From Helicobacter sp. (GTDB lineage: Bacteria > Campylobacterota > Campylobacteria > Campylobacterales > Helicobacteraceae), in assembly GCA_029264655.1 (NCBI GenBank), contig JARHZY010000024.1, positions 1-16,875 of the forward strand: a stretch of 16,875 nt of DNA, given 5' to 3'. Under the pieces are notes generated by a model. That model was given only the letters and a program-made list of their open reading frames with translations. It had not been told where the DNA came from and did not search any database. This document shows positions 7,728 through 15,227 of this stretch, one piece after another. The stretch's first letter is position 1, and each line of letters opens with the position of its first letter. The translations under genes were made by a program, and so were the position numbers.

Positions 7728-7747
7728 AAAAAAAAGGGGGGGGGGGG
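7728..7747. repeat. A8-G12 homopolymer tract
   Basis: Eight A (7728-7735) are followed directly by twelve G (7736-7747). In the coding direction of the Sel1 gene this reads C12-T8 beginning 2 bases after its TAA stop (7752-7750). G/C runs this long are very rare in such an AT-rich genome and are typical of hypermutable contingency tracts in Helicobacter and Campylobacter. Confidence 0.9.
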
Positions 7748-7749
7748 AA

Positions 7750-8043
7750 TTACCAATTTGCATTAGTGCAAGATTCTTTATCTCCTAAATCACATGCTTT
7801 TTTATAATATTCTTGAGCGAGTGTGGCATTCTCACTCACACCTTTTGCATTACGATACATATAACCCAAGCTTGAACATGCTTTTGCATCTTTGCCATCG
7901 CATAATTCTTTATATACCTCGATGGCTTTTGTATAATCACCATCATTATATGCCTTATTTGCATCATCAAGTGTTGCTGCACCAAAAGCCATACTGCCAA
8001 AAAAGCCTACCATTACCATAGAAAAAAATGTTTTACACATCAT
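7750..8043 (-). CDS. Short exported Sel1-repeat, Hcp-like cysteine-rich protein
   Basis: A 97-residue secreted protein with signal peptide 1-21/22 (hydrophobic 5-20, cleavage likely after AFG or FGA). The mature part has one TPR/Sel1-type helix pair at about 26-56 and a full Sel1 repeat at about 57-92. Each ends in the Helicobacter cysteine-rich pattern of two Cys eight apart (C48/C56 and C84/C92), which in Hcp proteins form a disulfide within the repeat. Hcp proteins usually carry more repeats; this one stops after the second, at residue 97, with a homopolymer immediately downstream. Two ATGs are usable (8043, 8040); AAGGA sits 5 bases before the first. Function is unknown; some Hcp members bind beta-lactams or act on host cells. 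It follows the MFS gene by 86 bases. Confidence 0.85.
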   Translation of the reverse strand: MMCKTFFSMVMVGFFGSMAFGAATLDDANKAYNDGDYTKAIEVYKELCDGKDAKACSSLGYMYRNAKGVSENATLAQEYYKKACDLGDKESCTNANW

Positions 8044-8129
8044 AAAATCCTTCTAAATAAAATATAATTCCAATTGTAGTGTAATTTTGCTTATTTTCTT
8101 ACTTTTTTGTTACTTTTATGCATAATATT

Positions 8130-9317
8130 TTATTTTGGCTTCCATAAAGCAAGGAATGCCATAGCAAAAAGCACAAGGGCAACCCATAAAAATAAGGCGA
8201 CAATACCATAATGTTGCACAATAGGTTGTGAAAAGAAAGGTGAGATAAACTGCCCAAAACAAGCAGTTGCACTTAAGATTCCAATCGCTTTGCCAATATG
8301 CTCTTTTGGCACTATGGCAAGTAAAAAAGATGAATTATTGACAATCATTGCCCCGCCACCAATACCTACTATAAGCAACCCAAGCACAACCGCATAAATA
8401 TTATGTAAGATATAAATGAGAAAAAAACCACTTCCCATACATATAAAGCCAACAATATAAATACTTCCAATAGATAAAAAGTTGCGTATTCTTGGGTAAA
8501 AAAGCGATGATAAGCCATAGGCAAATGCAGATGCTGAAATGCAAAATCCAACAAGTATTTCACTCTTACCTAAATATTGTGTAATAAAGTATGGAATCTG
8601 TGTAGGTGAGGTATAATAGGCAGCCATCATAATAAAGCCAAAAAAATAACAAGGCAATACCGAAATAATTTTAAAATCCTTTGTGATTGTATGTATATGT
8701 GCTATTTTTTTGTGTGGGCGTGGTTCAAAAAGTGTTGTGGCAACAAAAAACATTAAAAAGATTCCAAGCCCATATACATAAAAAGGATAATGCCAATCAA
8801 AATGTGCTAAAATCCCCCCAAGACACATAAAAAATGCACTACCGCATGCGGTAGCAAATCCCTGTAAGCCTAATGCTTTTTGCCTTTCTTCACCCACATA
8901 ATAATCTGCTACTAATGTGCTTGCCGCAGTCATCACAAATGCAGTTGCAATGCCAAAAATCGCACGCGTAAAAAGAATCCAATAAATATTATCCCATACT
9001 GCCCCAATCATACCGCTAATACTCCATAAAAACATAGAGCCAATAAGGAACTTTAAGCGTCCAAATTTATCAATCAAAATACCACTTAATGGTGAAAAAA
9101 GCATAATAAAAAGTGCAGGTAATGTTAGTACGAGTTTTGCAAGTGTTTCAATATGTTTAATATCTGCAAAATGATTCTCAATAGCAGGTATCGAGGTTGC
9201 AATAATAGTCCCGCCAAGCACAGTCATAGAAGTGCTAGAAAATAAAGCAAACATAAAAGTTGGGCGATGTGTAAGGGCATATAGTTTTTGTTCAAGTCGA
9301 TTTTGTTGTATTTCCAT
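8130..9317 (-). CDS. Major facilitator superfamily transporter, likely drug/H+ antiporter
   Basis: An inner-membrane transporter of 395 residues with about 12 hydrophobic helices. Loop 2-3 motif A (GILIDKFGRLK) is at 79-89, motif B starts at R118 (RAIFGIATA), and the glycine-rich helix 5 (GFATACGSAFFMCLGGILA, 153-171) recalls the antiporter motif C. This places it in the proton-coupled exporter side of the family (Bcr/DHA1 type); the substrate cannot be told. The frame is open back to 9440, but I chose ATG 9317: GGAG lies 8 bases upstream and a strong promoter (9364-9392) falls inside the longer version, which also carries an untypical N-terminus. It is transcribed alone, 325 bases after gmd. 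Confidence 0.88.
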   Translation of the reverse strand: MEIQQNRLEQKLYALTHRPTFMFALFSSTSMTVLGGTIIATSIPAIENHFADIKHIETLAKLVLTLPALFIMLFSPLSGILIDKFGRLKFLIGSMFLWSISGMIGAVWDNIYWILFTRAIFGIATAFVMTAASTLVADYYVGEERQKALGLQGFATACGSAFFMCLGGILAHFDWHYPFYVYGLGIFLMFFVATTLFEPRPHKKIAHIHTITKDFKIISVLPCYFFGFIMMAAYYTSPTQIPYFITQYLGKSEILVGFCISASAFAYGLSSLFYPRIRNFLSIGSIYIVGFICMGSGFFLIYILHNIYAVVLGLLIVGIGGGAMIVNNSSFLLAIVPKEHIGKAIGILSATACFGQFISPFFSQPIVQHYGIVALFLWVALVLFAMAFLALWKPK

Positions 9318-9363
9318 TATAGAAACTCCAAATACTCTAAAATTCTTCTCTTTACAAATAAGC

Positions 9364-9392
9364 ATTATAACAAAATAACAGCGATATAGCAA
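9364..9392 (-). promoter_or_regulatory. Predicted promoter of the MFS gene
   Basis: On the minus strand, TTGCTA (9392-9387), a 17-base spacer and TATAAT (9369-9364) give a start near 9357 and a 40-base leader. This decides the choice of ATG 9317 over upstream start codons. Confidence 0.55.
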
Positions 9393-9529
9393 TGTAAAAT
9401 AAGCAATGAAACAATAGGATAAATAAGAAAATACAAGCAAGAGGTATAATAAATCAATCTATCCTATAACAATAAGTATAGTGCGTAAAAATATAAAAAC
9501 GAACTATGCTATATGCTATAGGAAAACCG

Positions 9530-9560
9530 AAAAATACAAACCTTATTACTTTATTAAGGT
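9530..9560 (-). terminator. Possible rho-independent terminator of gmd
   Basis: On the minus strand a 6-bp stem (ACCTTA 9560-9555 with TAAGGT 9545-9540, 9-base loop) is followed by TTGTATTTTT. It lies about 80 bases past the gmd stop. The stem is short and AT-rich, so this is tentative. Confidence 0.35.
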
Positions 9561-9642
9561 ATTTATTATGTGTATAGTTATGCTAGTTTTTATAGATTAC
9601 TGAGAAGCATAATAACTATAGTGCAATATTTATATAGATATA

Positions 9643-10755
9643 TTATTCAAAATAACGCATAATAGTATAGCCGCCATCTTTTAAATATTTATCTTTTTGC
9701 ATAAGCTTTAAATCGCTTTGCATCATATCAGCGACTAACATAGCAAGGTTATATTTAGGTTTCCAACCAAGAATGCGTTGGGCTTTGCTTGGATCACCTA
9801 ACAATAAATCAACTTCAGTTGGACGGAAATAACGCGAATCAACTGCTACTACTTCCTTACCAATTGGGAGTTTATAATCACCATAACATTTTGCTACAAC
9901 GCCTACTTCATTTATCCCATTGCCATTAAAGTCAAGTTCTATGCCTATTTCTTTAAAGCTTAAAGCAACGAAATCACGCACTTCTGTGGTAACACCTGTA
10001 GCGATAACAAAATCTTGTGCTTTTTCCTGTTGCAAGATAAGATACATTGCTTCTATATAGTCTTTTGCATGCCCCCAATCTCTTTTTGCAGAAAGATTCC
10101 CTAGATAAAGTTTATCTTGCAATCCTAATGCAATCTTGCTAACCCCGCGTGTAATTTTACGCGTTACAAATGTTTCTCCGCGTATGGGGCTTTCATGATT
10201 AAATAAGATTCCATTACTTGCAAATATACCATATGCTTCACGATAGTTAATAGTAATCCAATATGCATAAAGTTTTGCACATGCATATGGAGAGCGAGGA
10301 TAGAATGGTGTTTGTTCATTTTGTGGCACTGCTTGCACTAAACCATAAAGCTCTGAAGTAGAGGCTTGATAGATTTTTGTTTGTTTTTGTAATCCTAAGA
10401 TTCTAATAGCTTCTAAAAGTCTTAATGTGCCTATACCATCAGCATTTGCTGTGTATTCTGGTGTTTCAAAACTAACTGCTACATGACTCATTGCTGCAAG
10501 ATTATAGACTTCATCGGGTTGGACATCTTGCATAATGCGGATAAGATTTGTTGAATCTGTTAAATCACCATAGTGTAAATGCAATGATACATTATCTGCA
10601 TGCACATCTTGGTATATGTGGTCAATCCTGTCTGTATTAAAAAGAGAACTTCTACGCTTTATACCATGCACTTGATAGCCCTTATTGAGCAGAAATTCAG
10701 CCAAATACGCCCCATCTTGTCCTGTTATACCTGTAATTAATGCGGTTTTACCCAT
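9643..10755 (-). CDS. gmd: GDP-mannose 4,6-dehydratase
   Basis: GMD turns GDP-D-mannose into GDP-4-keto-6-deoxy-D-mannose, first step towards GDP-L-fucose and related sugars used in O-antigen and Lewis-type LPS. The protein is 370 residues, normal for the family. The NAD(P)-binding GITGQDG is at 9-15. The active-site residues T133 and E135 lie in STSELYG, and Y157 and K161 form the YxxxK pair in YPRSPYACAK; these match the Thr/Glu/Tyr/Lys set known for E. coli GMD. The frame extends to 10773, but ATG 10755 gives the conserved MGKTALITG start with AAGGA 6 bases upstream. The usual partner, GDP-fucose synthase (fcl/wcaG), is not in this window; the neighbours are a DUF3240-like gene and an MFS exporter. 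Confidence 0.97.
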   Translation of the reverse strand: MGKTALITGITGQDGAYLAEFLLNKGYQVHGIKRRSSLFNTDRIDHIYQDVHADNVSLHLHYGDLTDSTNLIRIMQDVQPDEVYNLAAMSHVAVSFETPEYTANADGIGTLRLLEAIRILGLQKQTKIYQASTSELYGLVQAVPQNEQTPFYPRSPYACAKLYAYWITINYREAYGIFASNGILFNHESPIRGETFVTRKITRGVSKIALGLQDKLYLGNLSAKRDWGHAKDYIEAMYLILQQEKAQDFVIATGVTTEVRDFVALSFKEIGIELDFNGNGINEVGVVAKCYGDYKLPIGKEVVAVDSRYFRPTEVDLLLGDPSKAQRILGWKPKYNLAMLVADMMQSDLKLMQKDKYLKDGGYTIMRYFE

Positions 10756-10781
10756 GTATATCCTTGAATGCAAAATGTTTT

Positions 10782-10809
10782 ATTATAGCTTAAAATATTG
10801 ATATTTAAG
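10782..10809 (-). promoter_or_regulatory. Predicted gmd -10 box with an overlapping palindrome upstream
   Basis: TATAAT on the minus strand (10787-10782) gives a start near 10775, about 20 bases before the gmd ATG. Just upstream, where a -35 box would be, lies a near-perfect hyphenated palindrome (CTTAAAATAT 10789-10798, ATATTTAAG 10801-10809; one extra T in one arm). It could be an operator or only AT-rich chance structure. Confidence 0.45.
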
Positions 10810-10823
10810 TTACTTATGGGTAT

Positions 10824-11114
10824 TTACATGCTAAAAAGTGCAAGTGGTTGGCATTCGATACTAAAAACACGTACATCTTCAAATTCTTCTTTAATCAAAC
10901 TTGCGAGCATGCTTGCAGCAGTATCATTAAGATAAAGTTTAATAATTGCATAATTTTGCCGCCCACTTACTTGTTCTTCATCACTTAAGAGCATATTCTT
11001 AGCTGCATATTTTTTTGCTTCAATAAAAAAGAAATCATCATAGCCATTTGCAAGTAATAAATCAATAACATTGTCTTTTATTTCAAAACGCATATAAATA
11101 TCAAGCATAATCAT
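10824..11114 (-). CDS. Small DUF3240-like (PII-like fold) protein
   Basis: A 96-residue cytosolic protein with no signal peptide or membrane helix. The EEQVSGRQ segment at about 46-53, followed by a beta strand (YAIIKLYL) and an amphipathic helix (SLIKEEF), matches the pattern I recall for DUF3240, a PII-like small protein family often found beside heavy-metal efflux genes. An N-terminal strand and helix (DNVIDLLLANGY) fit the ferredoxin-like fold. AAGGA lies 6-7 bases before the ATG, and a gcTATAAT box is at 11183-11188. It precedes gmd by 68 bases and no metal pump is nearby, so its partner is unclear. The family call is from motif memory, not a search. Confidence 0.65.
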   Translation of the reverse strand: MIMLDIYMRFEIKDNVIDLLLANGYDDFFFIEAKKYAAKNMLLSDEEQVSGRQNYAIIKLYLNDTAASMLASLIKEEFEDVRVFSIECQPLALFSM

Positions 11115-11182
11115 AATATATCCTTTGTTTGCTTCATAGAATCTTGTGTAAGCACGAATATTTTCTTAGATTCATATTTGGG

Positions 11183-11188
11183 ATTATA
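11183..11188 (-). promoter_or_regulatory. Predicted -10 box of the DUF3240-like gene
   Basis: TATAAT on the minus strand, in the context gcTATAATCCC, with a predicted start near 11176 and a leader of about 60 bases. The transporter gene at 15075 has the identical gcTATAATCCC context. No clear -35 box. Confidence 0.45.
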
Positions 11189-11235
11189 GCAAAATTGCTT
11201 GAATGAGTTTCTGTTTTATTGAATCTTATAAGCGG

Positions 11236-11300
11236 TATAATGATATTATTTAATTCCCTAATCATGAAAAGCTTATATGTGTTGCTAGCTTTTTATTTAT
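11236..11300 (+). ncRNA. Candidate small RNA (orphan promoter plus stem)
   Basis: A perfect TATAAT at 11236-11241 on the plus strand faces no plus-strand gene. About 20 bases past the expected start, ATGAAAAGCT (11264-11273) can pair with AGCTTTTTAT (11287-11296) as a 10-bp stem with one G-U pair and a 13-base loop, followed by TTATTAGCTTTT. The right arm is T-rich, so this is terminator-like though not canonical. A short transcript of about 50 bases is inferred; no known RNA family is recognised. Confidence 0.25.
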
Positions 11301-11344
11301 TAGCTTTTATGTTTATGTAAATATCTTATAAAGATAGATTTTTG

Positions 11345-11390
11345 TATGATAAAGATTATCTATGTGGCTTTATCAATAATCTTTATGATA
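11345..11390. repeat. Long imperfect inverted repeat downstream of ktrA
   Basis: TATGATAAAGATTAT (11345-11359) and ATAATCTTTATGATA (11376-11390) are inverted copies with one mismatch in 15; the inner 11 bp are perfect and the loop is 16 bases. It lies about 75 bases past the ktrA stop. There is no T tract on either side, so it is not a standard terminator; a structured 3' RNA end or a protein site are possible. Confidence 0.6.
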
Positions 11391-11462
11391 TAGGAAAATA
11401 CTATCTTTTAAAACTTTTTTCTATGTTAATGTTTCAGTAATAGTATTTATAAAGAATTTATG

Positions 11463-12113
11463 TTAGTTTTCTAAGGTTTGCATAATGGCTTCAATATGTT
11501 CTGTATATCCTAGAAAGAGCACAACATCACCTCGTTGTAGAATAAAATCAGAATCTGCATCAAGATTCCATGTTTCACCCCTACGCACTGCGACAATTTT
11601 TACATTATCTTCTTCGCGAATTGTCCCAACACTGCGTTTTACAAAATAATTTGTTACAATGGCTTTACAAGCACGCATATTTGCACTTAATTCAATTTCT
11701 TCTACATTGGATTCAGTGATTTCACTAAGCAAACGATTTGCTGCCTGCCGTTCTGCATATACTACCTCATCAACACCAAGCCGTTCTAAAATAGCACCAT
11801 GTGTGCTTGATATAGCTTTTGCAATTACTTTTTTATTTTCAAGTTCTTTAAGTGCCATTACCGTGAGTATGCTTGCTTCGATATTTTCACCAATGCTTAC
11901 AATCACAATATCAAGATTGCTAACACCCGCTTCTTTTAAAGCAATCTTATCTGTGCAATCAATAATATAAATTTGTTCTGCCTTATCACGCAAATTAACA
12001 AAACTTGATTCTGTATTATCACATAAAATAACATTTTCGCCATTTTCTATAAGTCCAAGTGCAACATGATAACCAAACTTACCAAGTCCAAGCACTGCAT
12101 AACTTTTTGCCAT
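11463..12113 (-). CDS. ktrA: K+ uptake regulatory subunit KtrA (single RCK unit)
   Basis: KtrA proteins form a cytosolic octameric ring under the KtrB channel and gate K+ uptake in response to ATP/ADP or NAD(H). The 216-residue protein has the nucleotide-binding Rossmann RCK_N domain at 1-125 (GLGKFG at 9-14, acidic ribose-contact D32) and an RCK_C domain at about 138-216. TrkA proteins carry two such units in about 450 residues, so the length points to KtrA. AAAGGA lies 6 bases before the ATG. It starts 9 bases after the stop of ktrB, clearly one operon with ktrB first. Confidence 0.92.
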   Translation of the reverse strand: MAKSYAVLGLGKFGYHVALGLIENGENVILCDNTESSFVNLRDKAEQIYIIDCTDKIALKEAGVSNLDIVIVSIGENIEASILTVMALKELENKKVIAKAISSTHGAILERLGVDEVVYAERQAANRLLSEITESNVEEIELSANMRACKAIVTNYFVKRSVGTIREEDNVKIVAVRRGETWNLDADSDFILQRGDVVLFLGYTEHIEAIMQTLEN

Positions 12114-12122
12114 ATAAATCCT

Positions 12123-13502
12123 TTAAATTAAAACTTTTTCTTGCACATATTGTATATGTTTTGTTTTTGTCCCGCCCATAAATATGAGCGTGAAAGCTAA
12201 AATACCAATTTTACCAGAAATCATTAAAACCATAACAATTAATAACCCAAGCATATTGAAATCAGCACAAAGACTGAGTGTCCCCCCATTATCTCCCATT
12301 GATAAACCTACCGTGCTAAATGCAGAAACCACTTCAAATAAAAGTGGTAAAAAAGGTATATCAGGTTCAAATATAGAGAGAAAAAAGGTTGAAATAGAGA
12401 GATAGACAAGTGCAATGATAAAGACACAAAATGCTTTTGAAACAATATCAGGTGGTATTGTGCGTCCAAAAATTGTAGTATCTTTTCTATTTCTAATAAT
12501 AGCAATAGAAAGTGCTACAAGCATAGCAAATGTTGTAACTTTAATACCTGCAGCTGTGCCACCAGGTCCTCCACCAATAAGCATGAAAAAAATAGAAAAA
12601 AACATTGTTCTTTCATAAAAATCACTAATTTCAAATATATTAAATCCCGAAGTTCTATAATTTGTAGATATAAAAAATGCGTTCATAATTTTATCCCAAA
12701 ATGGAACATGTTCAAGTGTTTTTGGGTTTGACCACTCAAAAATTAAGACATTAATCATACCACAAATAAGCAATAAAATACTCATAATAAATACAATGCG
12801 TGTATTAAGGCTTAGTCGTATTTTTTGTATTTTATGTGTAAATATTGGATGATAACGCACTTTTGTATAGCAAAAATGTGAAAGTTCAAGTGAAGAGAGA
12901 TAGCCAAAACCCCCAATAATAACAAGTATGGGTATAAAAATATTAATAAAGAAATCATCTTGATAAGGTGATAAACCATCTTTTAAGATTGTGAATCCAG
13001 CATTATTAAATGCTGAAATCGTGTGAAAAATTCCAGTCCATATACCATCTTTTATATCGCCGATTTTCCATATAAAATAAGGACATAAGAAAGCAATACC
13101 AATAAGTTCAACAATCAAAACGAAAAAGATAGCATTGATAATGGCTTTATCAATACCTTGCACAGAATTATTATTCAAATTATCAACAACATTAATCAAT
13201 TCTTTTTCAGCAGCACTAAGACGTTTGCCAATTAATATAAAAAGTATGCCTGCCATACTCATATGCCCGAAACCACCAAGTTGTATAAGAATGCAAATAA
13301 CAATCTGCCCATAGATTGTAAAATCAAGCCCTGTATTTTTTATTGAAAGCCCTGTGCAAGTCATAGCTGAAACACTTGTAAAGAGTGCTTCAAAAAAACT
13401 TACATTTGTATGATACATAGGTGGCATGCTTAAAAATAATGTGCCAAGCAAAATAACACCTAAGTATCCTGCAAGAAGAAATTTAATACTTTGAATCTGC
13501 AC
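12123..13502 (-). CDS. ktrB: K+ uptake channel subunit KtrB (Trk/Ktr/HKT family)
   Basis: KtrB is the membrane K+ channel/transporter, usually Na+-dependent. The 459-residue protein has four M1-P-M2 repeats, whose filter segments are visible: TCTGLS (48-53), NNAGF (166-170), RTSGF (283-287) and STVGLS (396-401), each with the key glycine. The glycine-rich gating loop of repeat 3 is GGGPGGTAAGIKVTT (310-324), as in KtrB. The start is GTG 13502: AAGGA is 5 bases upstream, and the nearby ATG (13507) is out of frame. The protein shares an operon with ktrA, making a complete KtrAB pair. A weak -10 (TATAAC, minus, 13544-13539) precedes it. TrkH is the alternative name, but the single-RCK partner favours KtrB. 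Confidence 0.92.
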   Translation of the reverse strand: MQIQSIKFLLAGYLGVILLGTLFLSMPPMYHTNVSFFEALFTSVSAMTCTGLSIKNTGLDFTIYGQIVICILIQLGGFGHMSMAGILFILIGKRLSAAEKELINVVDNLNNNSVQGIDKAIINAIFFVLIVELIGIAFLCPYFIWKIGDIKDGIWTGIFHTISAFNNAGFTILKDGLSPYQDDFFINIFIPILVIIGGFGYLSSLELSHFCYTKVRYHPIFTHKIQKIRLSLNTRIVFIMSILLLICGMINVLIFEWSNPKTLEHVPFWDKIMNAFFISTNYRTSGFNIFEISDFYERTMFFSIFFMLIGGGPGGTAAGIKVTTFAMLVALSIAIIRNRKDTTIFGRTIPPDIVSKAFCVFIIALVYLSISTFFLSIFEPDIPFLPLLFEVVSAFSTVGLSMGDNGGTLSLCADFNMLGLLIVMVLMISGKIGILAFTLIFMGGTKTKHIQYVQEKVLI

Positions 13503-13653
13503 TTCATTCCTTTTGTATATTTATAAGTCGCATTCAATGTTATAATTATTGCAAAACAAAGCCAATTTTTTGCTTATAAAAGTCTAATAATAGAATCTAA
13601 TCTATAAAAAGTTTAATTATATGCAATATTTACATAATGCTTATAGTATATTA

Positions 13654-15075
13654 TTAAAGCACCATAGCCCCAAACACTCCAGCAATTATAAGTGGTATGT
13701 TATAGACAAAGAATGTTGGGATACATGTATCATAAATATGATTATGTTGCCCATCCATATTAAGCCCAGATGTTGGTCCAAGTGTGCTATCGCTTGCAGG
13801 GCTTCCTGCATCACCTAAAGCCCCAGCAATTCCAATAAGTAAAATAATTGCAGGGACGCTAAAACCTAGTGAGATTCCAAAAGGCACATAGATAGTTGCT
13901 ATAATTGGGATTGTGCCAAAGCTTGTGCCAATACCAATAGTAATCAAAAGCCCTACAAGCAACATTAAACTTGCCCCTATCAATTTCGCCCATATAGATA
14001 TTGTTTGGCTTGTGCTTGCAATAGTATCAGAATCTAGTGTATTTGAGAGTATTTGTGTTTGAGCTACATGGGTAGTTACATTTGCTATCGCATCAACAAG
14101 GCTTTTTACTTCACCACTTTCGCGTAAAACAGCACCATATCCAGCTGCCACAAGCATAACAAAGGCGATAAATGCCATCATTTTCAGCCCATCTTCCATA
14201 ATAGAATCTATTTCATTCCATTGAATACCTTTTAGTATTATAATACACATAAGCCCAGCAAATGCTCCAAGTGCAAGTGAATCTGTAATAAGTTGCACAG
14301 CAAAAAGTATGATAATACCAAATAAAGTAACATATTCTTTCCAACCCATACTTGCATCGCCAATAGCATATTCTTCTTTTTGTGTATATATACGCGGTTT
14401 TGCATAAAGTATAAAAACTGCAAAAAGTAATCCTAAAAACATAGCCACCCCACCAATCCACATAACAGCACCTACATCACTAAGGCTTACAGGCATACCA
14501 TTCACTTCCATTTGCTTACTAATAGTTGTATGGAAAAGAAGCCCAAAACCTACACCAAGTGTTACATAAGGTGCTTGTAGCCCAAATGTTAATGCACATG
14601 CTACCGCACGTCTATCAATTTGTAAGCGATTCATAAGGCTTAGCAATGGCGGAATGAGAATGGGTATAAATGCAATATGAATAGGAATGAGATTTTGCGA
14701 GCAACAAGAAATAAGGGCTATGCTAAGGACAAAAATGAACTTTCTATTACTTATTGCATTAGCAATAGCACCAAGCAAGAAAGTCATTAAATGTGTGCGT
14801 GAAATTGCTACAGCAATAGCACCAAGCAAGATATAGCTAAGTGCAAGATTAAGATTTTTTGCCATACCATTAATAAGAATATCGCCTGTTGTTGTAGTTT
14901 TGAGTAAGATATAATGCCAAAATGAGCTATATGTATCTGTTGGTATAGGCATAGGTGAGAGCCATCCAGCTACAAGTGCTGCTATAATGATAGAGAGTAA
15001 AACATTAAGCCGTAAAATACATAGTATTGTCATAATAAGCACAGAGCATACTACTGCATTTGTGAGTAGATTCAT
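13654..15075 (-). CDS. Na+/H+ antiporter-family (YuiF/NhaC-like) membrane transporter
   Basis: An inner-membrane protein of 473 residues with about 11-12 hydrophobic helices. Its C-terminal signature (421-452, GDAGSPASDSTLGPTSGL then DGQHNHIYDTC) is the conserved motif of the Na_H_antiporter/YuiF group within the ion transporter superfamily. The substrate is not certain: some of these proteins are annotated Na+/H+ antiporters, others are thought to move amino acids. A long hydrophilic segment at 325-362 separates two helix groups. AAGGA lies 5-6 bases before the ATG and a gcTATAAT box is at 15110-15115. The stop lies 151 bases before ktrB, which runs the same way; a joint role in K+/Na+ balance is inferred only from position. 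Confidence 0.85.
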   Translation of the reverse strand: MNLLTNAVVCSVLIMTILCILRLNVLLSIIIAALVAGWLSPMPIPTDTYSSFWHYILLKTTTTGDILINGMAKNLNLALSYILLGAIAVAISRTHLMTFLLGAIANAISNRKFIFVLSIALISCCSQNLIPIHIAFIPILIPPLLSLMNRLQIDRRAVACALTFGLQAPYVTLGVGFGLLFHTTISKQMEVNGMPVSLSDVGAVMWIGGVAMFLGLLFAVFILYAKPRIYTQKEEYAIGDASMGWKEYVTLFGIIILFAVQLITDSLALGAFAGLMCIIILKGIQWNEIDSIMEDGLKMMAFIAFVMLVAAGYGAVLRESGEVKSLVDAIANVTTHVAQTQILSNTLDSDTIASTSQTISIWAKLIGASLMLLVGLLITIGIGTSFGTIPIIATIYVPFGISLGFSVPAIILLIGIAGALGDAGSPASDSTLGPTSGLNMDGQHNHIYDTCIPTFFVYNIPLIIAGVFGAMVL

Positions 15076-15109
15076 TAAATTCCTTATAAAACAAAATAAT
15101 AAAAATGGG

Positions 15110-15115
15110 ATTATA
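15110..15115 (-). promoter_or_regulatory. Predicted -10 box of the YuiF/NhaC-like gene
   Basis: TATAAT on the minus strand (context ggcTATAATCCC), 35 bases before the ATG, with a start near 15103. No good -35 box is seen. Confidence 0.5.
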
Positions 15116-15227
15116 GCCTATTTTTAGCGAAATCTGATTTGTATTTAGTTATTACTTTTTGCATTATTTGCTTCTAATAGTTTTATCTATCAACATTTAT
15201 TGCATAAATCTATAAGATTTAATATTG

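Larger units (their letters stand above)
11115..11462. other. Intergenic region between ktrA and the DUF3240-like gene
   Basis: About 350 bases without a protein gene. It holds, from left to right: the leader and -10 box of the DUF3240-like gene (minus), an orphan plus-strand TATAAT (11236-11241), a stem with a T-rich right arm (11264-11296), a TATCTT-ATA-AAGATA hairpin (11322-11336) and a long inverted repeat (11345-11390). The density of structure suggests regulatory or RNA content. Confidence 0.5.

Noticed and set aside
9318..9440. Longer N-terminus for the MFS protein
   Set aside because: A strong promoter lies inside it, and a good ribosome site precedes ATG 9317.
10756..10773. Longer N-terminus for gmd starting at 10773
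   Set aside because: It would overlap the leader; ATG 10755 has AAGGA correctly spaced and gives the conserved start.
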